NCBI GenBank assembly: GCA_934691725.1
Contig: CAKUTF010000025.1
Span: 1 to 41,038, forward strand
Direction: 5' to 3'
DNA length: 41,038 nucleotides
Origin: an uncultured Fibrobacter sp.
GTDB lineage: Bacteria; Fibrobacterota; Fibrobacteria; Fibrobacterales; Fibrobacteraceae
Shown: positions 22,694 to 30,508 of the stretch, in pieces
Layout: every line of letters begins with the position of its first letter
Position numbering within the stretch: the stretch's first letter is position 1
Notes under the pieces: model-generated
Database searches by the model: none
What the model was told of the DNA's origin: nothing
The model's input: the letters and a program-made list of their open reading frames with translations, nothing else
Position numbers and translations under genes: made by a program

Positions 22694-22893
22694 GACGTCT
22701 AAGCTTAGTGGTCAGTAGTCAGAACAGCGGACGTTTAAGCTTTGGGAAGCGGTAAGCGGGACGCGGTGCGATGTCATTCCCCGGCTTGACCGGGGAATCC
22801 CCTTTAAGGTATGGAATTTGACAGGCTAGCGAGCTTGCCGAGCTATTCAGAACTTAGTTGAAAGAGCTTAGAGCTTAGAACTGTGGACGTCTA
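22694..22893. repeat. 200-bp direct repeat, copy 1
   Basis: It matches 22921-23120 at a constant offset of 227 with no gaps. I find two differences: CAGGCTAGC vs CAGGTTAGC, and TTGCCGAG vs TTGTCGAG. The two copies are separated by 27 bp of GGGATTA/GGGAATA repeat. The unit contains GACGTCT, CAGTNGT heptamers, GGNAAGC heptamers, element P and GCTTAGA heptamers. Confidence 0.93.
22771..22844. repeat. Palindromic element P (copy in R4, first)
   Basis: The hairpin ATTCCCCGG/CCGGGGAAT (22776-22784/22790-22798) has loop CTTGA, followed by about 30 variable bases and GCTAGCGAGCTTGCCGAG (22826-22843). It is the reverse orientation of 441-506. The stem differs at three pairs, all compensated. Confidence 0.8.
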
Positions 22894-22920
22894 TGTTCAG
22901 GGATTAGGGAATAGTCCGCA

Positions 22921-23120
22921 GACGTCTAAGCTTAGTGGTCAGTAGTCAGAACAGCGGACGTTTAAGCTTTGGGAAGCGGTAAGCGGGACGCGGTGCGATG
23001 TCATTCCCCGGCTTGACCGGGGAATCCCCTTTAAGGTATGGAATTTGACAGGTTAGCGAGCTTGTCGAGCTATTCAGAACTTAGTTGAAAGAGCTTAGAG
23101 CTTAGAACTGTGGACGTCTA
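22921..23120. repeat. 200-bp direct repeat, copy 2
   Basis: This is the second copy of 22694-22893, two substitutions different. Its element P hairpin is at 23003-23025. Both substitutions fall in or next to the GCTAGC...CCGAG block, and none in the hairpin. Confidence 0.93.
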
Positions 23121-23253
23121 AGCTTAGTGTGCAGTGGTCAGAGTGCAGACGTTAAACTTCCGAGATGCAAGAGCATAGACGTCTGCAAATCTAAGCACTC
23201 AGCACTAAGCTCTAAGTTCTGAACACGCTGTTTCCTACTCTCCTCTCAACTAA

Positions 23254-23400
23254 TCCCTAATCCCTTCTCCCTATTACCTCACACCTTGTCCCGTTTCCCG
23301 TGTTCCACATTCCTCTTCCCTTCTAACAACTGAATCCTGTTTCCTGATTTCTGTCAACTATTAACTATCAACTAAGTTCTAAGCACTCATTTCTGAACAC
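23254..23400. repeat. Uninterrupted array of 21 heptamers running into a gene
   Basis: From 23254 to 23400 the sequence divides into 21 consecutive 7-mers without a frame break, and 20 of the 21 begin with T. Early units are of TCCCNNN type, later ones of TNNNAAC and TNNNTTC type. The last three and a part of a fourth (23379-23400) are coding for the C-terminus and stop codon of the minus-strand gene ending at 23379. Nothing else is seen in this stretch. Confidence 0.85.
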
Positions 23401-24365
23401 GCTTCGATTTGCGTTTTCCAGACGGCGAGAGGATCGTCGGAAGCTAGCCAGGAAAGATAGGCATTTCCCTTGAACGACCAGGCGAAAATGTTTTCGATGC
23501 CGGCGGCTCGCGCGGCGTCTGTCGAGAGGCGGATGTCGTTTTCCCTGCCGTGTTCGATCTGGTAGTTCTTGATCCACATCTGCGGTTCTTTTCCAAATCT
23601 CTTCGCTAGCTGGAATATCTTTGCGGAAACTTCGGCGTATGTCTTTTGAATGATTTCTTCCGGTGCTCCGCGTTCCCAGTAAGGGTCGCAGGCGATTTCA
23701 TCGACGGTGGCTAGTCGCGCGACGCTCTCCCAGTCGTCTAGGCCGGCCGGAAACCACGGTGGCAAGAGACAGACGCAGTTCCTTTTTCCGCGAGCGTGGA
23801 CGGCGGCGGTCATTTCGGCGAGAAATCCGACCAGGGAATTTTCACGGAATGCTTTCACGTCTCGGGTAAGCGCATTCGGCATTTCGTATCCGAATGCGGC
23901 GCGAAACTTTTTTTTGCATTCCGGGCAGAGACAGGCCCAGTTTTCGGGCTTTCCCTTTTCGAAGTAAAAATGCGGCTCGTCCCAGAAGATGGTTTCGACT
24001 TGGGTTTTGCACACGGCTTCTATCCAGCGGTGCATGTAGGCGCGAAAAGCGGGATGGTTCGGGCAAGCGGCGACAGAGGGCTTCCCGTCGAGGGAAACCT
24101 GGCAGAGCGAATGGTCGCGGGCGGTGATTTCCGAGTAGGCTTCTCCGCCGAAGACGCGTCCGACGCCCCAGGGATTTACATAGACCTTTAATCCCAGCTC
24201 TGCGGAAGAAGCGATGATTTGCTTCATCGTTTCCGGATAATACTGGAAATCTTCTTCGGAAAAGGTATGCAGCACATGGGTAAAGCCTGCCGACTTGATT
24301 TCTTCGAGGTCTTCGACGGCTCGTTCGGGATTCCGCACTCCGAAATAGGCAATTCCTTTTTTCAT
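23379..24365 (-). CDS. TIM-barrel protein, glycoside-hydrolase-like, function unknown
   Basis: This 328-aa soluble protein lacks a signal peptide. It reads as a beta/alpha barrel: strand GIAYFGVRN, then FTHVLHTFSEEDFQYY, LKVYVNPWGVG, TIFWDEPHFYF, RNCVCLLPPW and NIFAWSFKG. The WDEPH motif (about residue 127) supplies a barrel-end acid as in retaining glycosidases. CLCPECKKKFRAAFGYEMP resembles the metal/cysteine segment after the acid in GH42-like proteins. I cannot assign a family or substrate. It starts one base after the upstream gene's stop (24367), forming a two-gene operon. Its last seven codons lie within a heptamer array, so the native C-terminus may have been altered by repeat insertion. 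Confidence 0.7.
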   Translation of the reverse strand: MKKGIAYFGVRNPERAVEDLEEIKSAGFTHVLHTFSEEDFQYYPETMKQIIASSAELGLKVYVNPWGVGRVFGGEAYSEITARDHSLCQVSLDGKPSVAACPNHPAFRAYMHRWIEAVCKTQVETIFWDEPHFYFEKGKPENWACLCPECKKKFRAAFGYEMPNALTRDVKAFRENSLVGFLAEMTAAVHARGKRNCVCLLPPWFPAGLDDWESVARLATVDEIACDPYWERGAPEEIIQKTYAEVSAKIFQLAKRFGKEPQMWIKNYQIEHGRENDIRLSTDAARAAGIENIFAWSFKGNAYLSWLASDDPLAVWKTQIEACSEMSA

Positions 24366-24366
24366 C

Positions 24367-24801
24367 TTAGGGACGGAACGAGGAGACGTTTGACCATTGC
24401 GGGGAACAGGCTTCTACGAATACGTGTTCTAGGACATCTTCCCAGTCGCTTTTTCGGATGGGCTTCGGCATGAAGAACGCTTCGTCGTTCCGCTCGGGCA
24501 GCGGATAATCTTTTTCGACCAGTTCGATGGTCCAGGATTCGGGAATCGCATCGCGGAGCTTTTTTCCGAAGGCGATGGATTCGCTTGTCGGGGAGGCTCC
24601 GTGGTCGAGGACGATCAGGGCGGGGGATTCCCCTTGGGATAGCGGCGTTTCGAGCGCCTTTTCGCCCTGTCTGATTCCCTGGCAGCTGTAGATGGCCGTA
24701 TCCGCGGGCATATCGTGGGAAAGCATCCAATCGAGAGTCCAGTTGGAAAGTTCCGAAAGGTCGGTCGCGGAGGAGTCCGCAATGAAAAAAATATGGCCCA
24801 C
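24367..24801 (-). CDS. Degenerate response-regulator-receiver-like protein
   Basis: This 144-aa protein starts with GTG at 24801. It looks like a single receiver fold: a first strand HIFFIADSS, where the usual paired acids are reduced to one Asp; the strand ALIVLDHGAS with Asp at the phospho-acceptor position (about residue 65); and FFMPKPIRKSDWEDVLEHVF with the conserved Lys-Pro of receivers (about residue 112). No output domain is present. The assignment rests on strand and motif order only. A TATCTT box is at exactly -12 to -7 of the GTG. It is followed directly by the TIM-barrel gene and is divergent from thiL, with 38 bp between start codons. Confidence 0.55.
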   Translation of the reverse strand: MGHIFFIADSSATDLSELSNWTLDWMLSHDMPADTAIYSCQGIRQGEKALETPLSQGESPALIVLDHGASPTSESIAFGKKLRDAIPESWTIELVEKDYPLPERNDEAFFMPKPIRKSDWEDVLEHVFVEACSPQWSNVSSFRP

Positions 24802-24807
24802 GGCGTA

Positions 24808-24813
24808 AAGATA
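24808..24813 (-). promoter_or_regulatory. -10 element TATCTT, leaderless geometry (GTG start)
   Basis: TATCTT sits at -12 to -7 of the GTG at 24801, spaced by TACGCC. It supports GTG as the true start despite the lack of a Shine-Dalgarno sequence. Confidence 0.5.
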
Positions 24814-24824
24814 ACTAAAAAAGT

Positions 24825-24830
24825 TAGATT
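24825..24830 (+). promoter_or_regulatory. -10 element TAGATT upstream of thiL
   Basis: TAGATT lies nine bases before the ATG at 24840 and would give a leader of about two to three bases. Divergent -10 boxes for the two genes lie 11 bp apart. Confidence 0.4.
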
Positions 24831-24839
24831 TCGTCCGAA

Positions 24840-25829
24840 ATGGAAAATACTTCTCTGCATTTTCCCCCTCTCGGGGAATTCGATTTCATTAAAAAGGTCC
24901 TCGCCTGCGATGTTCCGATGGACGGGGTTTCGCCGCGGGAACGCTTCTGGTTTGGCGCGGGGGATGACTGTGCGGCTTTTGACGGCTGGCTCGTGACGAA
25001 GGACATGTCCGCTGAAAATTCACACTTTCGCCTGGACTGGTCGTCTCCGGAAGAGGCCGTGGAAAAGTGCATCGTGTCGAATGTATCGGACATTTCGTCG
25101 ATGGGCGGCGTCCCGAAAATTGCGCTCCTCGGAATTTGCGTGAACAGGAACTGGGAAAATTCTGTCCGGGAACGCGTGGCGAAGGCCTTTGCCGACGGGT
25201 TTCGGAAACGCGGCATTTCCCTTGTCGGCGGTGACATCGTTTCCTCGGACGAGGGGCTTTTTTCGGTTACGATGTTCGGGCGCGCTGACGGAAAGCCTCT
25301 CCGCCGTTCGGGGGCGCGCCTCGGGGATACGGTCTATGTTTCGGGACCTCTCGGTGCGAGCGGTGCCGGGCTTTGGGCTTTCTTGCACGGGAAGAATGCC
25401 GACCCGGATCTTTCCGTGGCCGTTGCGGAACATTTGTCTCCGAAAATCGATGAACGGTTCGGGGCGAAACTCCTGCGCGCCGGAGTCCGTGGCGGTTGCA
25501 TCGATCTTTCGGACGGTTTAAGTTCGGAACTCAATCATCTCGCGCTTTCCTCGGGCGTTAAAATCCGAATCGACGAATCGAAGATTCCGGTGCATCCGGT
25601 TGTATCGCTTCTGTCCCAAAAGTACGGAATCGATTCCCGGGAATTCTGGCTCAAAGGCGGCGAAGATTACCGGTTGCTTTTCACGTCGGACCTTCCAAAA
25701 GTTATATTCTCGGAGAACAAAATTCCGGTCTATCCCGTAGGCGAAGTGCTCGAAGGTTCGGGCGTGGAAATGCGGAATCTCTCCGGAGAAACGGAAATCA
25801 TTCAAGCGAGCTGCTGGTCCCATTTATGA
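24840..25829 (+). CDS. thiL: Thiamine-monophosphate kinase
   Basis: ThiL (329 aa) phosphorylates thiamine monophosphate to thiamine diphosphate. It has the AIRS/PurM-like layout: GAGDDCAAF near residue 40, KDMSAENSHF, VSNVSDISSMGG (about 80), SLVGGDIVSSD, then the ATP-side DLSDGLSSEL (about 222) and LKGGEDYRLLF (about 275). It is first in the plus-strand run, and its stop overlaps the pilB start by 4 bp (ATGA). No other thiamine gene is present, so its place here is operon convenience rather than pathway clustering. Confidence 0.94.
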   Translation: MENTSLHFPPLGEFDFIKKVLACDVPMDGVSPRERFWFGAGDDCAAFDGWLVTKDMSAENSHFRLDWSSPEEAVEKCIVSNVSDISSMGGVPKIALLGICVNRNWENSVRERVAKAFADGFRKRGISLVGGDIVSSDEGLFSVTMFGRADGKPLRRSGARLGDTVYVSGPLGASGAGLWAFLHGKNADPDLSVAVAEHLSPKIDERFGAKLLRAGVRGGCIDLSDGLSSELNHLALSSGVKIRIDESKIPVHPVVSLLSQKYGIDSREFWLKGGEDYRLLFTSDLPKVIFSENKIPVYPVGEVLEGSGVEMRNLSGETEIIQASCWSHL

Positions 25830-27736
25830 GCCAAGGAAAATCGAAAATCGGCGAACTCCTGCTGCGGCAGGGCGTTATCGATGAAGACCAATTGAAGCAT
25901 GCGCAAAGCGAGCACGAACGCACGGGCATCGCCCTTTCCAAGATTCTTGTGCGTCTAGGGATGGTGAGCGAGGAAGTCCTCACGAATGTCCTGGGCGTCC
26001 AGATGCGGAATTCGACCCGGATGCGCATCGGCGAACTTCTCCTCAAGCACGGCTACATCACGGAAGCCCAGTTGAATCGCGCACTCGAAGAGCAGAAGAA
26101 GACTGGCCAGCGCCTCGGACGCATTCTGGTGACGCTCGGGTTCATGCCGGAAGAACGCCTGGTGGAAATCCTTTCCGCCCAGTTCGAAGTGCCCTACGTC
26201 AAGCTTTCGAATTTTAACATCGACCCGGACGTCCACAACTACATTTCGGAAGACGTCTGCCGCATCTACAAGATAGTTCCTCTGTTCGTGACGGACAAGA
26301 CGCTGACTATCGCGATGACGGATCCGACGAACATGCGCGTCATCGATATCGTAAAGTTCAAGGCCCAGATGGACGTAGATATCGTGATGGCGAGCGAGAA
26401 GGACGTGATGGCGGCGATCGACCGGACATATACGTCCACGTCCCAGGGAGATTCGCTCGAAGCCCTTCTGAACAAGGCGAAGGAGGAGGGCGGCGACGAA
26501 CTCGAAACCGTTGACCGGGAAGCGGAACAGGTCCAGGAGTCGGACTTGACCGACGAGGAAGGCCAGCAGGTCGTAAAGATCGTGACGTCGCTCATCCAGG
26601 AGGCGATTGCCCGCAAGGCGTCCGATATTCACCTCGAGCCGCAGGAAACCTATCTTAAGCTCCGTTACCGCATCGACGGCGACTTGCAGGTCCAGGCTCC
26701 GATTCCGGCGCGCCTCATGTCGCAGATCATTTCGCGCATCAAGCTTCTCTCGAAGATGGACATCGCCGAAAAGAGAAAGCCGCTCGACGGGCGTTTCACC
26801 GTCCGCTACCGCGGAAGCGAGGTGGACTTGCGTGTGAGCTCGTTCCCCGTTTCGCTTCGAAAGCGCGGCGTCTGCGAAAAAATCGTCATGCGTATTCTCG
26901 ACCCGAATTCGGGACAGTTCCCGCTCAAGGACATGGGCTTTGCCCCGGTGATGTTCAAGCAGTTCCAGGACGCAATCAACTCGCCGAACGGAATCGTTCT
27001 CGTGACGGGTCCGACCGGTTCCGGTAAATCGACTACGCTCTACGCTTCGATTCGTGAAATTCTCGATCCGACGATCAACATCTCGACGATGGAAGACCCG
27101 GTGGAATTGAATATTGACGGCGTAAACCAGGGGCAGATCAATCCGGCTGCGGGATTCACCTTCGCCGCGGGAATCCGCGCCCTCTTGCGCCAGGACCCGG
27201 ACGTTATCATGATAGGCGAAATGCGCGACAAGGAAACGTCCTCGATGGCTATAGAAGCGGCCTTGACGGGACACCTTGTCTTCTCTACGCTCCACACGAA
27301 CGACTCGGCGGGTTCCTATCCGCGTTTGCTCGAAATGGGGCTTGAACCGTTCCTCGTGGCGACCGTCATCAAGGGAATTCTTGCGCAGCGTCTCGTGCGC
27401 CGGATCTGCAAGCATTGCAAGGAACCGGTCGAAATTTCCCCGGAACTTCGCGACGAGCTGCACCTTTCGCCCGACATGCAGTTCTATCACGGCAGGGGCT
27501 GCGAACACTGCGACGGGACAGGCTACAAGGGCCGTTGCGGCATTTACGAATTTTTGGTCCCGAACGAAGCGGTACGGAATGCGGTCGTGAAAAGGGCTTC
27601 CGGCGAGGTCATCAAGCAGCTCGCGATGAAGGAATGCGGCATGATCACGCTCCGCATGGACGGGATGCAGAAGGCGCTCGACGGTCTTACGACGATTGAA
27701 CAGGTTCTCGCGGCTTCGTCGAAGGATGAAGACTGA
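25826..27736 (+). CDS. pilB: Type IV pilus assembly/type II secretion ATPase (PilB/GspE)
   Basis: This 636-aa extension ATPase has two N-terminal MshEN modules: the first at about 6-60 (IGELLLRQGVIDEDQL) and the second at about 67-205 (IGELLLKHGYITEAQL). MshEN modules in this family can bind c-di-GMP. The ATPase domain follows: ASDIHLEP at 265, Walker A GPTGSGKS at 395-402, Asp box STLHTND at 487-493 and Walker B-like VIMIGEMRD. The zinc tetracysteine is C528, C531, C559 and C562. PilB rather than GspE is preferred because pilM and pilN/O genes lie 6 kb downstream. It overlaps thiL by 4 bp and pcrA by 1 bp. Confidence 0.92.
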   Translation: MSQGKSKIGELLLRQGVIDEDQLKHAQSEHERTGIALSKILVRLGMVSEEVLTNVLGVQMRNSTRMRIGELLLKHGYITEAQLNRALEEQKKTGQRLGRILVTLGFMPEERLVEILSAQFEVPYVKLSNFNIDPDVHNYISEDVCRIYKIVPLFVTDKTLTIAMTDPTNMRVIDIVKFKAQMDVDIVMASEKDVMAAIDRTYTSTSQGDSLEALLNKAKEEGGDELETVDREAEQVQESDLTDEEGQQVVKIVTSLIQEAIARKASDIHLEPQETYLKLRYRIDGDLQVQAPIPARLMSQIISRIKLLSKMDIAEKRKPLDGRFTVRYRGSEVDLRVSSFPVSLRKRGVCEKIVMRILDPNSGQFPLKDMGFAPVMFKQFQDAINSPNGIVLVTGPTGSGKSTTLYASIREILDPTINISTMEDPVELNIDGVNQGQINPAAGFTFAAGIRALLRQDPDVIMIGEMRDKETSSMAIEAALTGHLVFSTLHTNDSAGSYPRLLEMGLEPFLVATVIKGILAQRLVRRICKHCKEPVEISPELRDELHLSPDMQFYHGRGCEHCDGTGYKGRCGIYEFLVPNEAVRNAVVKRASGEVIKQLAMKECGMITLRMDGMQKALDGLTTIEQVLAASSKDED

Positions 27737-30159
27737 TGGGAATTGTCGATCTCGAACGCCTGAAAAAGGAGCTGAACGCGGAACAGGTTGCCGCGGCGGC
27801 GAAGACGGAAGGTCCTGCGCTGATTCTCGCGGGGGCAGGTTCGGGAAAGACCCGGACGATTACGTATAAGATTGCCTACCTGATTTCGGACAAGGATGTC
27901 GATCCGCGGAGGATTCTCGCGGTGACCTTTACGAACAAGGCCGCCCGGGAAATGAAGACCCGCATCCAGCAGATTCTCTCGGGCCGGGTAAACCTTGAAT
28001 GGATGGGAACGTTCCATTCGATTTGCGTCCGCATTTTAAGGCTCTGCCTTGCGAACGAACGGATTGTCCAGGCGCTTGGCTGGAAGGTGAACCGGAATTT
28101 TTCGATTTACGATGACGATGACCAGAAGAAAATCCTAAAGGAAATTTTAAAGCCCATCTTTGCGGACGACATGGACGCGCAGAAGCTCAAGCAGGTACGA
28201 TCCGCCATTTCGCGCTACAAGAACAGCGTCTATAAGGAGCCGAAACCCGACGGGACTTACCGGATGGTCCTGCAGACGCCGGCTATCGCGATGGAGAAGG
28301 CCGCTTTCCCGGACCAGAAACAGATGGCGGGAATCTATTTCGATTACCAGGCGAAGCTCGCCGAGGCGAACGCGATGGATTTTGACGACCTTCTGCTGAA
28401 TACCGTGGATCTTTTCCAGAGGCTTCCGCAGGTCGCGCTGCAGTTTGCGAACCGTTTCCTCTATGTCGTAGTCGATGAATACCAGGACACGAACGATGTC
28501 CAGTACGAACTTCTGAAGCTTCTTATCGACCGGTCGCGGCAGAACGTAACCGTCGTCGGCGATGACGACCAGAGCATTTACGGCTGGCGCGGCGCGAACA
28601 TCGAGATCATCCGGAACTTTTCGCACGATTTCGATAACGTAACGTTCTTTAAGCTCGAACGCAATTACCGCTCGTCGGCAAATATCGTGAAAGGCGCAGG
28701 TTCCGTTATCGCGCACAACGACCGCCCGCTGGAAATGACAAAGAATGTCTATTCCAAGGAGCCGCCCGGCGAGCCTATCCACGTGGTGAACGTGCTCGCG
28801 GATACGTTCGAGGCGGAACAGATAGCGAAGCGGATTCTCGAAGCCGGAAAGGATGCGTACGCGGAAACGGCGATTTTTTACCGCACGAACGCCCAGTCCC
28901 GCGCGATAGAAAAGGCCCTGAACGACCGTCGGATTCCCTGTGTCATCTATGGCGGAACGCGCTTCTGGGACAGAAAGGAGGTCCGCGACATCCTCGCCTA
29001 CATGCGCCTCCTTTCGAACCCGAAGGACGATGCGGCTTTTCTCAGGATTATCAATACGCCGTCCCGAGGAATCGGAAACGGAACGCTTGACGCGCTCCGG
29101 AGTGTCGCTTCGGAAAAGGGAATTTCCCTCTGGGAGGCGCTGCCCGTGGAAATCTCGAAGGGCGGTCGCACGGCGAAAGGTCTCGAAGGCTTTTGGAGCG
29201 TCGTCTCTTCCTGGCTTTCGCTTCTCGGTTCGGGCGAAGCGCTCCCGATAATTGCGGAACGCGTCATCCGGGATTCGTTTTACAAGGAATATCTCAAGAA
29301 GGACGATGAAACGACAGCGGACGAACGCGGAAGGAACCTGGATGAAATGGTGAACGCTTTCCGCGAGTTCGAAGAGGAAAACCCCGACAAGGGGCTTGAC
29401 GAATTCCTGCAGGAAATCTCCCTCTTGACGGATGCGGACAAGAAGGTGGAACAGGCGGAAACCCGCGTGACGCTGATGACGATTCACATGGCGAAAGGCC
29501 TCGAATTCGACACGGTTCACATCGCCGGATGCGACGAAGGCGTATTCCCGCTTGTCCGCGAATCGAACCTGCTCGACTCTCCCGAGGACAGGAAAAAGCA
29601 ATCCGAAGAGGAACGCCGCCTGTTTTACGTGGGCTGCACGCGCGCCCGTTTTAGGCTCTATCTGTATCATGCCGGAAGACGCTTTTGGCAGGGGTCCCTC
29701 CGACCGTTTCCTCCGTCGAGGTTTCTCGAGGAAATCGATCCCGTGACGGTTTCTGTCGAAGGGCGTAGCGAAGAGGAAAACGAGCGCTTTTCCGGGGAAT
29801 GGAACCGGGGATTTCGCGGCTACGGCTCCGAGCGTCCCTCTTTCGGCGCACGCAAGTTTTCTCCTCGTCCGTATTCCGCGTCAGGACATTCCCGTTCGGA
29901 CTTCCGCAAGACGGAACGCATCGTGTACAAGAATCCGCCTGTCGTCGAGAAGGTGGAAAAAGGTCCGCGCATCGTCTATGACGAAACTTGCGAAAACCCG
30001 CTCCGCAGCGGCGTCCGGGTGGAACATCTGAAGTTCGGGCGCGGCGTCGTGACAAATGTGTCGGGTTCAGGCGAGAACGCCCGCGTGGAAGTGCGCTTTC
30101 ATGACGGAAATGTCAGAAAGCTCATCCTGAAATATGCGGGCTTGAGAATTTTGGACTAG
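27736..30159 (+). CDS. pcrA: UvrD/PcrA-type DNA helicase
   Basis: This 807-aa superfamily 1A 3'-5' helicase has Walker A GAGSGKTRTI at 33-42, ILAVTFTNKAAREM (motif Ia), VDEYQDTN (motif II), VGDDDQSIYGWRGA (motif III), TLMTIHMAKGLEFDTV (motif V region) and EEERRLFYVGCTRAR (motif VI). An unstructured basic linker (about 670-750) leads to a C-terminal Tudor-like domain (VEHLKFGRGVVTNVSG), typical of PcrA/UvrD and involved in RNA polymerase contact in that family. The ATG at 27736 overlaps the pilB stop (TGATG). It acts in repair and conflict resolution. Confidence 0.93.
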   Translation: MGIVDLERLKKELNAEQVAAAAKTEGPALILAGAGSGKTRTITYKIAYLISDKDVDPRRILAVTFTNKAAREMKTRIQQILSGRVNLEWMGTFHSICVRILRLCLANERIVQALGWKVNRNFSIYDDDDQKKILKEILKPIFADDMDAQKLKQVRSAISRYKNSVYKEPKPDGTYRMVLQTPAIAMEKAAFPDQKQMAGIYFDYQAKLAEANAMDFDDLLLNTVDLFQRLPQVALQFANRFLYVVVDEYQDTNDVQYELLKLLIDRSRQNVTVVGDDDQSIYGWRGANIEIIRNFSHDFDNVTFFKLERNYRSSANIVKGAGSVIAHNDRPLEMTKNVYSKEPPGEPIHVVNVLADTFEAEQIAKRILEAGKDAYAETAIFYRTNAQSRAIEKALNDRRIPCVIYGGTRFWDRKEVRDILAYMRLLSNPKDDAAFLRIINTPSRGIGNGTLDALRSVASEKGISLWEALPVEISKGGRTAKGLEGFWSVVSSWLSLLGSGEALPIIAERVIRDSFYKEYLKKDDETTADERGRNLDEMVNAFREFEEENPDKGLDEFLQEISLLTDADKKVEQAETRVTLMTIHMAKGLEFDTVHIAGCDEGVFPLVRESNLLDSPEDRKKQSEEERRLFYVGCTRARFRLYLYHAGRRFWQGSLRPFPPSRFLEEIDPVTVSVEGRSEEENERFSGEWNRGFRGYGSERPSFGARKFSPRPYSASGHSRSDFRKTERIVYKNPPVVEKVEKGPRIVYDETCENPLRSGVRVEHLKFGRGVVTNVSGSGENARVEVRFHDGNVRKLILKYAGLRILD

Positions 30160-30217
30160 CGAAACCCGGAGAAATTTTTTATTTTCACCGAGTGAACTTT
30201 TTGGAGAAAGGTCTGAC

Positions 30218-30502
30218 ATGCTGAGTAAAGAAGAAATCCTGAAAATTGCGAAGCTTTCCCGTCTCAAGCTTTCGGATGCGGACATCGAGTCGTTTTCCGG
30301 TCGCCTAGACGAACTTTTGCACCACATGGAAGATTTGAAGGCATTGGACCTTTCGGATGTTTCCCCGATGACGGGCGTAGAAGATGCTCCGACGGTTCTC
30401 CGGGAGGACATTCCGCAACCCTCGCTTTCCCATGAACAGGCTTTTGCGAATGCGCCCGATGTCGAAAACGATCATTTCGTCATTCCCAAGGTAATCGGGT
30501 AA
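30218..30502 (+). CDS. gatC: Asp-tRNA(Asn)/Glu-tRNA(Gln) amidotransferase subunit C
   Basis: This 94-aa protein is normal for GatC, the small wrapping subunit of the tRNA-dependent amidotransferase. Landmarks are EEILKIAKLSRLKLSDADIE, the LDELLHHMEDLKALDLSDV core and the VLREDIPQPSLSHEQAFANAP segment. GatA and GatB are not in the window. It has a good ribosome-binding site (GGAG at 30203 and AAAGG ending at 30211) and an AT-rich TATTTT at 30180-30185 that could be its -10, giving a leader of about 25-30 nt. Confidence 0.93.
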   Translation: MLSKEEILKIAKLSRLKLSDADIESFSGRLDELLHHMEDLKALDLSDVSPMTGVEDAPTVLREDIPQPSLSHEQAFANAPDVENDHFVIPKVIG

Positions 30503-30508
30503 GCGTCC

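Larger units (their letters stand above)
22580..23253. repeat. Heptamer-repeat region R4 (left and centre)
   Basis: No gene is present. In order: GCGGACGTCT (22587); four GGGANNA units at 22607-22634; a 62-bp cassette at 22635-22696, with inverted ends GTCCGCAGAC/GTCTGCGGAC and five AATNNGN units at 22654-22688; CAGTNGT units; GACGTTT; GGNAAGC-type units near 22744; palindromic element P; GCTTAGA-type units; and then a second copy of the last ~200 bp. At 23140-23220 comes a block shared with R3 (CCGAGATGCAAG, TAGACGTCTGCAAAT, CTAAGNN units). Confidence 0.88.

Noticed and set aside
22635..22696. Possible integron attC site (short cassette with inverted ends)
   Set aside because: No GTTRRRY core sites, no integrase gene, and the interior is repeat rather than a gene cassette.
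22580..23250. Possible CRISPR array
   Set aside because: There are repeats but no regular unique spacers. The units are 7 bp or compound modules, and no cas gene is in the window.
25955..27508. Long minus-strand open frame (517 codons) opposite pilB
   Set aside because: It is an antisense shadow caused by codon bias, and pilB has all family motifs. Similar shadows lie opposite pcrA (28147-29670) and pyrG (30963-31973).
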